Positions 13,301 to 25,100 of a stretch of DNA of 64,000 nucleotides are shown here, piece by piece. The translations under genes and the position numbers were made by a program. The notes under the pieces were generated by a model. It saw only the letters and a program-made list of their open reading frames with translations, was not told where the DNA came from and did not search any database. The stretch lies in NCBI GenBank assembly GCA_014773175.1, contig VXCM01000300.1, positions 91,063-155,062 on the forward strand. Direction: 5' to 3'. Source of the stretch: Lucifuga dentata. Lineage: Eukaryota > Chordata > Actinopteri > Ophidiiformes > Bythitidae. Every line of letters begins with the position of its first letter. The stretch's first letter is position 1.

Positions 13301-15085
13301 GCAGTAATTGTCAATGGCTTTTCTGTTATAGTGTCATTATTTATGTGTCTGTCAGCAGATAATTGCTTACATTTGTCGTGTTTTGGTCATAATCTTATCA
13401 GCCCGAAACAGAGGAATCAGACGGAACTATGCTATCAAAAATGCCTCCTCAGGCAGAACACAGACACTCCCTGTCATCAGAGTGAGTAGCTGCAGGTCTT
13501 TTTGCTGCAAATGTCAGCTTCACAGTCAAATGTAAAGAAAAACACATGTATGATCCTTGTCTTCCCTTTTGTCATTTTGTCTCTGCTCTTTTCCCACCTC
13601 TCGTCTTGTTCGTCTCTTCCTGTCATCCCAGAAAAGACCTGGTGCGACCGATGATGAATAAAATCTTCCAGAGCATTGAGACAGAGCTCAACAGCCTCAT
13701 AGCTTTGGGGGACAAGATTGACAGTTTCAATTCCCTTTACATGCTGGTGAAGATGAGTCACCATGTGTGGACAGCTGAGAATGTTGATCCGGCTTCTTAC
13801 CTCAGTACTACTCTGGGAAATGTGCTCGTCACCGTCAAGAGGAACTTTGACAAATGCATTGTGAGTAGAGCCCATGCAAATGCCCAAAAATGTTTTTTTT
13901 TTTTTTCAGATGTCTAGTTGTTTGACAGATTTGTGTTTTGTTCATGATCACAGACTTAGAAAGTTTGGATTATTTTAGTTGGAAGCGATTATACGTTTTT
14001 TTTTTTCAATGAATTTAATAAAATCCCTGTCTTTTTCTTCACAGTCTGGTCAGATCAGACAGATGGAGGAAGTGAAGATTTCTAAGAAAAGCAAAGTGGG
14101 CATCCTCCCTTTTGTTACTGGGTTTGAGGAGTTTGCTGAGCTGGCTGAAACAATCTTCCGCAATGCAGAGCGTCGAGGAGACCTCGATAAAGCTTATGTC
14201 AAACTCATCAGGGCTGTCTTCATGAATGGTGAGACCAGTGAGCATCCAAAAGAGACCAATGAGCATCCAAAAGTCAAATACTGTTTAGCTGTTACATTAT
14301 TTATTCAGTGCCCAGAAAAATAGTTATGATTATTGGTTAACTTGTGTTTCCAGTGGAGAAGGTAGCCAACGAAAGCCAGAAAACACCACGGGACGTTGTG
14401 ATGATGGAGAATTTCCACCACATCTTTTCCACACTGTCCCGTCTAAAGATCTCCTGCCTGGATGCAGAGAGGCGAGAGGCCAAGCACAAATACACAGATC
14501 ATCTGCAGTCTTATGTAATCAACTCGCTGGGCCAGCCTCTGGAAAAACTCAACGTAAGGAGTTATATCATAGACATGACTAAGGATATGAGAAAGCTGAG
14601 TTGTTCTCATTACATCACATGTTAACCTTTGTCTCTGTCACTTGCAGCATTTCTTTGAAGGCGTTGAGGCGCGTGTAGCTCAGGGTGTTCGTGAGGAGGA
14701 GGTGAGTTACCAGCTGGCCTTCAACAAACAAGAATTACGCAAGGTTATCAAAGAGTATCCTGGCAAGGAGGTGAAAAAGGGGCTTGACAACCTCTACAAG
14801 AAAGTGGACAAACATTTGTGTGAAGAAGAAAGTTTGCTACAGGTGAGAGAAGTGTAGTTTAGTATTATGGGCAAAAACTGTTAAACTTATCCTGTTTCTG
14901 AATTATTGCACTTCTAATTTGAAATCCATTAGGTGGTGTGGCACTCCATGCAAGATGAGTTCATCCGTCAGTACAAGCACTTTGAAGGTTTGATTGGCAG
15001 ATGTTATCCTGGATCTGGAATCACCATGGAATTCACCATTCAGGACATGTTGGAGTACTTTTCCAGCATTGCACAGTCTCATTAG
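4328..15085 (+). CDS. exoc1: Exocyst complex component 1 (Sec3)
   Basis: Sec3 subunit of the octameric exocyst, which tethers secretory vesicles to the plasma membrane. In the family the N-terminal PH-like part binds PI(4,5)P2 and Rho GTPases, and the helical C-terminal part packs into the complex. Coding exons: 4328-4451, 4555-4685, 4782-4941, 5151-5168, 5958-6145, 7104-7331, 7507-7639, 7845-7954, 10289-10438, 10527-10635, 11785-11829, 12150-12313, 12414-12530, 13402-13481, 13632-13860, 14045-14228, 14354-14553, 14648-14842, 14933-15085. They join in frame to 2718 nt, about 905 aa (human about 894). The N-terminus [20 protein letters not shown] and the C-terminal [18 protein letters not shown] match the vertebrate protein along its whole length as I recall it. 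All introns are GT-AG. Only the ATG at 4328 fits the known N-terminus. The exon with this ATG begins at 4320, so the rest of the 5' UTR is in an upstream exon. Confidence 0.96.
5151..5168 (+). other. exoc1: exoc1 18-nt microexon
   Basis: An 18-nt exon between a CTCTGGCCAG acceptor and a GTTGGT donor, adding the residues ELPKAE. Both junctions are in phase 1, so including or skipping it keeps the frame. The human protein, recalled from memory, has ELPKVAE at this point, which supports it as a real coding microexon. A gap N lies at 5187, just downstream. Confidence 0.78.
6506..6655. repeat. ACTTGGACTCGA-type degenerate repeat in exoc1 intron
   Basis: Imperfect reiterations of GACTTGGACTCGA and GACTTGACTTG fill this stretch. 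The same kind of repeat recurs at 41957-42480 in intergenic DNA, so it is a dispersed repeat and not part of the gene. The class is not identified. Confidence 0.6.
8030..8587 (+). mobile_element. TTAA-flanked MITE, copy 1
   Basis: Left end AGGAATCACACCGGTGG and right end CACTGGTATGCTCCT are inverted repeats. TTAA precedes the left end; the right flank is a mutated TTAG. The internal sequence is shared with copies 2, 3, 5 and 6 (for example ACCTTCCAG and GGCTCAAACATGCAAAAT). No coding capacity. It belongs to the same sub-group as copy 2, with CAATATATACAAC near the left end. Confidence 0.72.
8931..8999 (+). other. exoc1: Candidate cassette exon in exoc1 intron 8
   Basis: A 69-nt segment lies between a pyrimidine-rich acceptor (CTCTGTCTCTGTGTCAG) and a strong donor (CCA then GTGAGTACC). 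It is open in phase 0, the phase in which the upstream exon (ending 7954) and downstream exon (starting 10289) meet, and would insert 23 residues starting [15 protein letters not shown] do not recognise it from the known main isoform. It may be an alternative exon or a chance match. Confidence 0.35.
9566..10209 (+). mobile_element. TTAA-flanked MITE, copy 2
   Basis: Left end AGGACCACACCGGTGG; right end CCCCAGTACGGACCT followed by TTAA (10210-10213). Same orientation and interior as copies 1, 3, 5 and 6. The apparent length is inflated by 67 nt, because 9862-9927 is repeated exactly at 9929-9994 on either side of a single N. It lies in the exoc1 intron before the exon at 10289. Confidence 0.78.
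9862..9994. repeat. Assembly duplication around N at 9928
   Basis: The 66 bases at 9862-9927 are identical to 9929-9994, with one N between. This is the signature of an unmerged contig overlap, not a biological tandem repeat. Confidence 0.85.
10860..11315. repeat. Putative DNA-transposon-like repeat in exoc1 intron
   Basis: The two ends carry related GGGTTGG/CCAACC and GACCCGATCC/GGATCCTGGGTC strings in opposite orientation, around an interior rich in AGATCTGATCC-like words. A poly-A tract with an N at 10962 interrupts it. The inverted ends suggest a non-autonomous element, but the boundaries and target duplication are not clear. Confidence 0.35.
11785..11829 (+). other. exoc1: exoc1 45-nt frame-preserving exon
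   Basis: Encodes a segment read as [15 protein letters not shown] across the junctions. It is exactly 15 codons and both edges are in phase 1, so skipping keeps the frame. The two human isoforms as I recall them differ by 15 residues around this sequence, so this is probably the conserved alternative exon. Confidence 0.7.
12638..13220 (+). mobile_element. TTAA-flanked MITE, copy 3
   Basis: Left end AGGACCATACCAGCC, right end TTTATGGTCCT followed by TTAA (13221-13224). The left flank is a mutated TTGA. The left terminal sequence (GCATGTTTGAACCTAATATATTC) reappears inverted near the right end. It lies in the exoc1 intron between the exons at 12530 and 13402. Confidence 0.78.
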
Positions 15086-15192
15086 TTTAGCTGCTAGGTG
15101 CTGTTCCATGATTCACTACTGCCTCACACTGACTGAAGATACACTAGATATTCACAAAACTACACTGCATTGCTTTGGGATAACGAGTAGTT

Positions 15193-15193
15193 A

Positions 15194-15224
<31 letters not shown>

Positions 15225-15233
15225 CGCGCGCGC
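15193..15233. repeat. (TG)n(CG)n microsatellite in exoc1 3' UTR
   Basis: A TG repeat running into CGCGCG, about 110 bases after the exoc1 stop codon. Alternating purine-pyrimidine tracts like this can adopt Z-DNA. It lies inside the presumed 3' UTR. Confidence 0.9.
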
Positions 15234-15372
15234 TTTAATGACAGAAAATACTGTAGAGTACTGAGTTGCAGACAGTTGTGCACGTGTGCCTGTTTCTTTG
15301 ATTCATTCAGCTAATCTGCTATCAATTTCTTCATTGTTTATCTATCTTTATGCCTTTATGTAAAATGTATAT

Positions 15373-15378
15373 AATAAA
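15373..15378 (+). promoter_or_regulatory. exoc1 polyadenylation signal
   Basis: AATAAA about 290 bases after the exoc1 stop codon at 15085. It is the first canonical signal after the stop and implies a short 3' UTR that ends just before the cep135 promoter region. Confidence 0.7.
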
Positions 15379-15469
15379 TTCACAATTGCCAACCTATACT
15401 TTACCGCATATTTACATTTCTTCTGCGCTAATACAAACAGTACATTTGTTTCTTTGGTTGATCTAAATT

Positions 15470-16149
15470 AGTGCGTCGACTCCGCCCCTCCGTCTCTCAG
15501 CCGGTCCACTGGGGTTCCCAAAACAAGCTCTCCTGGTATGCCGCAGTTTCTCATTTCTATGGTGACGAAGCCTGGACCCGAGATCGTCGGCGCTCTTTTC
15601 AAACCACTTTACCGCGGAAATATTCTGGAGTTCTGCTTTACTTCATTTATAAGGCGTGACTAGATTATATGAATAGTAAAATACTAATCCATTGGAAAAA
15701 TTTGCTCCGAGTGAGGCATTGTACGTTAATGATGAACTTAGTTAATGTTAGACAGGTTAGCCGTCATAAAACCAGTTTCCTTACGAGTTAAGGTAAGACA
15801 AACCTGAGATTTAACTAGCCAAGTTAGCAAAATGTTGTTGACTAGCCGGCTAATAGCTAACTCGGCGTTACTTGTCGTAGATCATTAGCATACAGATTCA
15901 CTAGCTAACGCTAGACATTGTTGGTTATTAGGTAGCTAGTAAGCTACTTAACGCCGACGTTAGCAAAGTTATCACATAGCTAGCCAACTAGCAAGCTTAT
16001 GTTATCTTTGTAACCTAACACATCCTAACAATTGGATGCTAGTGATTTGCGGTTTAACATTACTATAAACCTGTCGGATGTACGTAGCTTGCTAACTACA
16101 CTGTGATACTGTGATGCGCATTAGTTGTAGCTAGTGCAAAATCGAAGCC
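15470..16149 (+). promoter_or_regulatory. cep135 5' region, GC box and TAGC-rich leader
   Basis: A CpG-containing segment with a GC box-like TCCGCCCCTCC at 15480-15490 starts about 100 bases after the exoc1 polyadenylation signal. From about 15730 to 16135 the words TAGC, GCTA, TTAGC and TAACG recur very densely. The cep135 start codon at 16150 follows. I take this as promoter plus 5' UTR, possibly with a non-coding exon; no transcription start can be fixed from sequence alone. Confidence 0.5.
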
Positions 16150-19100
16150 ATGAGCACCAACGCAGAGAGGAAATTCGTCAATTTGAGGAAGCGTCTGGAT
16201 CAGCTGGGCTACCGTCAGACACTGGGGATCGAGTCATTGCCACTAGTTGAGAAACTATTCAGGTAAAACTTTAACACCTGCTGCCTGCAATTAGATCTAA
16301 ACTAAGCTGTCATTGTTTTGAATGTAGTGTATACTTTTTTGTTTTCTTTGGTGATGCTTAAATTATCTGATGTAAAAGTTAGTGTAGTAAAGGGTAGACC
16401 ACCTATATTTATGTTATACTATGAACCTAGAGTTTATGTATGTAGGGCAGGAAGGGGCAGGTATTTGTAAGACTTTTCTCTCTGCTCCTTACCTGTATGG
16501 AGCGTGTGCAAATGTTTAAGACCTGGAGCTTTCTGTGTTTTGTATGAGATTTGTAATTGCATGCTGACATGAATGAATGAAGTAAATGAAATAAAAATGT
16601 ATATCTTTATCTGTATTGCAGTGATCTGGTCCACACAACTGAAAGCCTGCGGAATGCCAAACTGTCAGCAGGGAAGACTGAGACAGAAAGCAGAAACATT
16701 GACACCCTCCTGGAGCCGTACAGGACAGAGAATGCCCGGCTGGTCAGGGACAACAATGAGCTGCATATGGAGCTGCTGAAGCTGAGGGAGGACAAGGAGC
16801 ACATCACCAGAGGTACAGTAGCTAAGCTTTATAAGAAAACAGCCCCCTCAACACATTTTGAAACACTTAACAAGATGCACGACCCACAAACATAAAACGC
16901 AGGTGTGATAATTCCACATTTACCTTGTTTCAGAGCTCAAGACCCACATTAAGAAACTGGATCATGAGACAACAGACCTGAAGTTTTTAAATAACCAGTA
17001 TGTGCACAAAGTTCGCTGCCTGGAGAAGGACAGCAAGGCTAAAGCCGAGCGCATCCAACAGCTGCAGGAGAAGAACATGCAGGCGGTGGTGCAGACACCA
17101 GGTAAGTACAGGGAGCCTGACAGAAGCTCTTCAAGTCTTTCTTCGCTTTAACTGTCTTGTCAGATTGTTGTAAATTTGATTTATTTATTTATTTTATGAG
17201 AACCACAATCAGTCAGTCACTTTATTAGTCCCTAAAGGGCAATTGCAAGCAGTGGATAAGATAAAATATAAGACACACACACATAGCATAGCATATCACC
17301 ACATCCTCTTTCTTGTTTTGGTTTGAATAACCATAAGGTCATATTTCAAATTGCAAGCGAAAAATGAGTGAATTCTGGATGAAGCTGTGTGTTTTAATGC
17401 AGTATTTACAAATACTAGGTCCATTAGCTCAACGAGTTAATGTTATGCACAAATGAAATAGCAAAGTCCATGTGACCTACTCTTCTTTTTCTCTACTGCA
17501 ATGCTCATTTGTTCCTACACTTGACTTGAGCCCAACTCAGGTCGCTTGAGCGCACAGTCTACATTCTTCCATTAATCCATAAACAAAATAAAAAAGAAAA
17601 AAATCATGATGAAATGCTTTACTTGTTTCCTAATGCCTTAATCTACCACTACATGACACTTGTGATTAACTAAACCTTGTTTTTAGTATAACAAAAAAAA
17701 AGTGAAGTGTGACTGAACAGATCCTCCTTTCCTGTTGCACTTGTCCACAGGTGGGAAAAAGCGCAGCATTCCTTTCAGACGGCAGAGAATGCAGATCGAT
17801 GAGCTCATACCCACCTCGTCTACCTCAGCGTACCCTGTGTCGCAGCCTGATGATCCATACATAGCAGACCTGCTGCAGTTGGCCGATGGAAGGTTTGCTT
17901 TCCCTTGTGGCTGTTGCCCTGCATTACTGAGAGAAGCGATGGTTGCTAGATGTCTCGGTTAACGATGCTTACGTCTGCGTTATTTATCCAGCAGCTGTTT
18001 GACTCACCAAAGTCTTGATTTGCAGAATTCACGAGCTGCAGGAGGACATCATAAAAATCAAATTAGACTTGGAGAATGCACAGGAATGTATACATCACTT
18101 AAATACTCAGGTAAGAAATATATAGATATAAATTTGAATCCTGTATAGTGATGTGTTAAATGTAGCCTAAGCTCATCAGGTATCGCTTTCTTTAAATGCT
18201 GCCGTTAGGTGGAAGAGAGAGACAAAGAGATTGAGCGTCTGAATCATTCGCTTCATGGAGGACGTCCTCATGATGTCATTTCTCTGGAGGCTCAAAATGT
18301 CAGCAATGAGAAGCTGATTGCCCATCTTAATCTTCAGGCATGTATACTCGCTTTCATTCAGGATATTTAGCACGAAAGTGAAACTCCTAGCCTGGAGTTT
18401 AACTTTTAACTTGGAGTTTAACTCGGTTAACTTTTGTTTTGGGTTCTCCACAGATTGAATATCTGCAAGAGATAAACGGGAATCTGCAGCAGAAGATTGA
18501 TGGACTGCAGCAGAAAAAGCACGACGCTTCCACCGAAGTGGCCAATCTGTCTTTAAAGAACCGGGAACTGTGTGACGAGCTCACACACATTGACCACCTC
18601 GCCAAGCAGCTGGAGATGGACAAGGAGCACGTGTTGGAAACGGCTGACCTGGAACTGCAAGAAGCTAAAGTGAGAATATGAGAAGGCCAGGGAGAAAATG
18701 AAAAATTCTGCACATATGTCAGAATACAGGGTGCCCACTGTTAGTATGTTACGTAATAGAAATAAGCCACTAAACTGAACTCTGTTTTCTTATCAGAAAG
18801 AAAGTCAAAGGCAGCAGAAAATCATTGAAGACTTGGAGGATATAATCACAAAAATAAGAAGGGTATGCATGTACAGTATCTTTGTTCATTCATATTGATT
18901 TGTCTCTACTGATTAACATTTAAAATCCTGCAAAATCTGTGCTAAGTTAAGTTAAGCTACATGCCGAATCTGTTTAAAAGCCAGAATGAGATTACCTCTT
19001 TTTTTTTTTTTTTTTTTTTTTTGTTATGTGATATCTTCTGGTTTGGTAATTCAGGAGCAATCTGAAGGCGACTATGAAAAAGACCGTCTCATGGACCAGC

Positions 19101-22100
19101 TGTTGGACCTCAAGGAACAAAATGAGAAGATGGAGGGACTGGTGAATTTCCTTGAGGAAGAGAAAATCAGGCTCCAAGGCAAAATTGAGAAAATGATGGC
19201 AGCTGGTAAGAAGCGGTTTGGTATACACGTACTGCTGAAAGATGGGGTTCACCATTCTTTCTTACTAGATGCAGTATAATTATGCTTATGTGTACTGAGC
19301 CACCGAGTTACTCATTTCAAGAGGTGCTGTTTCCTAGAGAAAGACTTGGTGCTGGAGTTGGAGACGATGCGGGTTAAACATGGCGTTTGTGGAAGGGAAC
19401 ACTCCCCGTCACGCCTCGATGCATTTGTGAAAAGCTTAGAGGAGGAGCGGGATCACTATCGTCAGGAGGCTGAACGCTACAAAAGGACCAGAGGACCTGG
19501 TGGCTTGGACTCAAGTCCCACTCATAGTCCGAGCAGAGGCAGGTCCAGAGTGAGCAGAGTAAGAGAAATTGTCAACTATTATAAAGAGTTTTAAGTGATT
19601 CTCATAAACTTGTTACTAGATTAACGGCCTCAAATTTTCAGGGCAGTGCAGCAGAGAATGAACTGCTTCTAGTCGTAAAGGAAAGAGATGAGTTGAAGGC
19701 CGCGCTGCTGGACTTTGAGAAGCACATGGAGGACATCCAGAACAACGTGAAAGTCCTCAGCGTGGAGAAAGACCAGTTCAAAGCACAGTGCAGACAGGTG
19801 AGTCTGAGAGACACGATCAGATGCATCAAGTGACTTTCTTGATGTGTTTAAAGACAATTTGTTTGTTCATTCAGTTGCAGGAGGACTTGAAGTTGGTGCG
19901 CAGTACTAACGCATCAGCTGACGTGCTGAGGTTGAAGGAGGAGATGAAACGAGCAGATCTCAAACTGCAGCAGATGAGCTCTGAGCGAGACACCCTGATG
20001 GAGAGTTTAAAGGTATCAAAGTAACTCTTACTGTCACGGTTTCCCCTTCCTCTCCATGATCCAACTCCTAACTTCAGCTTTATTTGTTACTGTGTGGATG
20101 ACATGGCACGTCTCTGGTCATCATTTTTACTCATTAGCGCAGCCAAACTAATTTTTCTGAGGGCCAACATCATGGGCCTTATATGTAATGACAAGAGGCA
20201 AAAATGACAATAACTACAATAAGAATGACCCAGTATGCAAAGTGCAGTCAAAGATATCTAAAGAAGTCCAGAAAGGATGTCTTTGCTACATATTTTTAGG
20301 CTGCTTTCCATTTCCTACTTTCTAGATTTTAAATTTGCTTAGCTGTCAAACGGAACATTTCTTTTCGTTCAAAGATTCAACAGTTCAGCTGCTGTTCAGC
20401 AGCTGAACCCCATAAATACTACCTGCATACATGTTACGTTACTAAAGCATAATACCGTATTTCAGTTTTCGTGTTATTGTACCATATCCCCTAATCTTTG
20501 AAATTCCAATGTTGAGGGTGATACACCCACCTTAAAGGACCATACCACCCATTTTGTATGTTTGAACCTAATATATTCAATTTTCACACACGCAAGGTTA
20601 CAGACAATCATTTCCCAAAGGATAAAACCATATTTCAGCTTTCCTGATAATTTGCAAAACCTCTCAAAATCAATTATTCAAGCAATCTTGAAGGTAGGAA
20701 AAAACAAATCTAATATTTACTACTCCAGTAGTGTGTTTAGGAAAACTATTGTCAATAATGTAATGTGCATGCAGGTTGTATATGTTGGGGTCAAACATGC
20801 AAAACCACTGGTATGGTCCTTTAATTTGTGAGAAACTGCCCCTTATGTTCAGTCTGTCACATTGTAAACTGGCTTTATTGCTCACGATGAATACCACTCA
20901 TTTACTTTTTTGCAGGTTGCCCAGTCATCGGCGCTGGCAGACAGACAGGAAGAGCAGAGGAGGATCCTTGACCTGGAGAACGCCATTAAGAACGTAAGCC
21001 CCGTGGAGATCTCACTGACTCTTTACAGTTGCAACTTATTTTGCTGTCGTCATTAAATGCTAACTAGTTGCGGATGTATGCATTGTGTGTTTTGGGGTGC
21101 AGCTGGAGCGGGAGAGGCTGGATCTGCGGGCGGAGGTGTGTTTGCTGAAGGAGAGGAAGGAGGCCATGGAGAAGGAGCTGAAGGTTTGGTCCGCCGCTGT
21201 GGTGCAGAATGCAGAGGAGGTGGCGCAGCAGAGGGCCGAGTCTGGTGCGCTGAGGTTTGTCTTCAGCAAGCAACGATAATAATGCCGTGGTTATGCCACG
21301 TCCACTTAGATTTGTGTGCTCCCAGCGTCCTTGAAAGCTTTCTGCACAGTTGGATCTCAGTTTTTGATCTCTTCTTTTCTCATGCTTGGTAAGCACTTAT
21401 CTCCTTCATCATATTCTTTATAAAGCTGTTGTGTTTATTTTCCTGTCACCTTTCAGTGTGACCTTCAGTGAAACAGAATGGGGCTCAAAGTAATCTTTGT
21501 TGTGTGCTGCTGTGGCATGGTAATCACGTGGAGGCCTGATGAGGACTGATGGATGTCCATGTTTCCCACAGGCTGAAAATTTACTTGGTGTGGCGTGATG
21601 GGCGGGTTCAGCGATGACCTTACTGAGACCTTTTTTTTGNGGGGGGGGGGGGAGACAGACAAAATAGGACGCGCACAGATAGTGGAGCAGTTGGGCATTC
21701 GGTTTTGCTTTCTTGGGGCCGCCTATGTATAGCCTATGTATGGGCGCGTGTCAGTGTGTATGACAGCAGTGTCAGAGTTGTATTGTTTTTAAAGCTGGGT
21801 TGTCCCGGAAAACCTGGGCGGGTCTTCAGAAACCTGGGCGGGCCACCCAAGTTTCACCTATGTATGGGAAACAATGATGTCTCTACGTCTGTTCGTAAGG
21901 TTGCTGCAGGAGCAGATGGAGCAGTCGTTGTCCGATACCCAACACAGACTCTCCGTGAAGATGAACGAGCTGCACGCCGCCCATCAGCAGATCAAGAAAC
22001 TGGAGGAGAGAATCGGTAAACATTCGTGGATTTTGTGAGGCTCAAGGTGCACAACTGTTTACGCCATGCCGTTCAGTTAATTTGTTTTTTTTTGTCCCAC

Positions 22101-25100
22101 TAGCGGAACTGAGCCAACATGGATCCAAACACAAAGAGAAAGTGGCTGTTCTTCAGAACTCCATCTCTGCCCTGGACAGAGAGAAAGATGCTTTGCAGGA
22201 TGATGTGGATCAAAAGACTGAGAAGCTGGTTGTGCTTCAGGAGGAGCTTTCTAAGAAGGTAGCCATTACGAAGAAAGACTTAAAGGACCATACCACCCAT
22301 TTTGCATGTTTGAGCCTAATATATTCAATTTTCATACATGTAAGGTTACTGACAGTCATTTCCCAAAGCATACTACTGGAACGGTGAATTAAATTTTTTT
22401 CCCTACCTTCCAGACCGCCATTGATTTCAGTTTATTCTGGTACGCTATTAAAATCACTTGTTGATACTTGAAACATTATTGGGATAGGTAATCCATCATC
22501 GAGAACAACATGTGTATTCAGATTTTTTTTTTTCGAAGTTTCGTAATTTTAGCGTTTGAGTAATAAAAAGCGTGGAGTGAATGTATGTCTCCACCAGGGA
22601 ATATAGTCCCAAAAGAAGACATGCATTTATTGAAAACTTTTAATGACCATGACTTCATAAGGCTGCGTAACTATTAGCAAGCGAAACATTGATTTTTAAG
22701 ATGGTGTTTCGCCTGAATATTTGATTTCGAAAGATTAAGAGTTTTGCAAAATATCAGGAAAGCTGAAATATGGTTTTATCCTTTGGGAAATGATTGTCAG
22801 TAACCTTATATGTATGAAAATTGAATATATTAGGCTCAAACTTGCAAAATGGATGGTATGGTCATTTAATGTTTCTCATCGTGAGGTCTTGTTGTAGGGC
22901 TTAAAGACTATTCTCATTTTGCTTTTGTCATTTCTACAGGAAAAGACCCTTGAAGATGTGAGACTGACAGTCACAAACATGGACAAGTCTCTGGCGTATG
23001 TATTTCCATCTGGAAGTTTTGTATTCAATCTTAACACGGAAAAATACCAAAAGAGTCACACAAGATATCATCAGTGTTGCGATATTAATGCAGTCAGCTA
23101 CAGGGGGCACTAAGCAGCCGCGAGAGGGAGATCAACAGTCTGAGGCGACAGCTGGATGTGTCCCAGGAGGAGCTGGCAGGACTCAAGAGAGACAAAGAAA
23201 TCACCCTGAGAGAGAACAGGAGGCTTCAGGATGACCTGTCAACAATGACCAGAGAAAACCAAGTACGTCATCATTTAGAATCTGTCACGACATGTTAGAT
23301 ACTGTTTGTTGTTGCTGTTTGCAGACAAACAACTCCAGCTCCTTTTGTGTTTGAATTGTGTGTGTGTGTGTGTCTGTGTGTCTCTAGGCTGTACACGTGG
23401 AGATGGAGGAGGCTTTACACGAGAAGGATGAGCTGAAGTTGAGGATCCACTCTTACATCTCTGAAGTGTCCAGAATAGAGAAACTAATGGCTGCAAAGGC
23501 AAGAGGACACTGCTGTGTAGTTGTGTGTGAAGATCTGTTAAATGACCATGCCATCCATTTTGCATGTTTAAGCCTAATATATTCAATTTTCATACACATA
23601 ATGTTACTGACAACCATTTCCCAAAGCATACTACTGGAATTGTGAATTAAAACATTTTTTTCCTACTTTCCAGACCACCATTGATTTCAGTTCATTCTGG
23701 TACGCTATTAAAATCAACTTGTTGATACTTGAAATGTTCTTGGGATAGGTAATCCATCATCATGAACAACACCAATATTCAGGTTTTTTTGAAGTTTTAT
23801 AATTCTAGCGTTTAAGTTCAATAAAAAAGGGCGGAGTGAATGTATGTCTCCACTGGGGAATATAGCCCCAAAAGAAAACCTGTGTTTATTGAAAAATTTT
23901 AACAACCGTGACTTCATAAGGCTGCATAATTATTTGCAGGTGAAACATCGATTTTTAAGGTGGGTGCATCACTTGAATATTTTTGATTTTGAAAGATTAA
24001 GAGATTTTGCAAAATATCACGAAAGCTGAAATATGGTTTTATCCTTTGNTTTTGAAAGATTAAGAGATTTTGCAAAATATCACGAAAGCTGAAATATGGT
24101 TTTATCCTTTGGGAAGTGGTTGTCAGTAATTGTCAATAACGTAACGTATGAAAATTGAATATATTAGGCTCAAACATGCAAAGTGGGTGGTATGGTCCTT
24201 TAAGCATGTGTGTGTAAAGTAAGTGCTGTTTGTCTGAAACTTACAGGGATTCTTTTCTTATCAGTGCGACGTTGGGCAGATCATAATTGTCAGGACACCA
24301 TATCGGTCCACTCGTGCTGCATTCCTTTAAAACTTGGAACTCAGAATTTCCAACGTTTGACTGGGAAAAGCCAGAGAAAAGGCCCCCCCTCAATTCAGAA
24401 TTCAGACTTGGAAAGGCAGACAAGCTTTCCCTCGAGGTCATTTCAATATGGCTGCTCACACCATAAACAGTCATTTCTTTATTTATAGTGTAAATTAACG
24501 TGTAGAAGCATTTTCTCTAAATCAGTCAGCTGTTTTGAAAGGGTAAATAGCTCCTAAACATTAAAACATAACTTCTTTTGGGTCAATAGCGCAAACAAAA
24601 GAAAAGTGTCCATGGCAGTGTCATACTTTATCTCAAACACACGGCGGTTAGAAATGACATAATTCTGAGTTATGATTTCCCAGTTCCAAGGAACAGTGAA
24701 CACAGTGTAAGCCTAAGAGTGTGTGTGTGTGTGGACTGTCAGTTGACCACTTGATATTGACCCACAGGAGCAGGAGAACAGGGACCTGCTAGAGCAGTTC
24801 AGAATGGCTCACACCGAGATGGAGGATCGGGAGCAGAAGCTGCAGCAGGCTGAAGGCCTCAATAACTCCATCCGCCTGGAGCTGCTCTCCTCAGACACGG
24901 AACGCCGGCACCTCCGCAACACTCTCAGCCAGCAGGAGAGAGAAATCCAACAGGTGAGCGTGAAAAAAGCTGCTGGAAAATTTCCCAAAAGCTATTCATA
25001 GATCAGCTAATTGACCGAGAAAATGTTAGCCTTTATGGTAGCATCAGATTAAATTATCTACGTTTGCCGTCCAGCACACGCAGGCCCTGCAGGCATACGA

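Larger units (their letters stand above)
23499..24767 (+). other. cep135: GC-AG intron in cep135 (second)
   Basis: The exon ending IEKLMAAK stops at 23498 and the next exon starts EQENRDLLEQ at 24768; the human sequence as recalled joins these as MAAKEKENQDLL. The donor is AAG then GCAAGAG, so this is a GC-AG intron. MITE copy 6 begins 43 bases inside it. Confidence 0.75.

Noticed and set aside
13477..13887. Minus-strand open frame of 136 codons across an exoc1 exon
   Set aside because: The plus strand here encodes a highly conserved exoc1 exon with matched splice sites. The antisense protein has no recognisable features.
23095..23106. Acceptor CTACAG at 23096-23101 for the cep135 exon
   Set aside because: After the upstream exon ending in phase 2 it would give an immediate stop. 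The earlier acceptor AATGCAG (exon from 23094) gives LAQLQGALSSREREINSLRR, matching the human protein.
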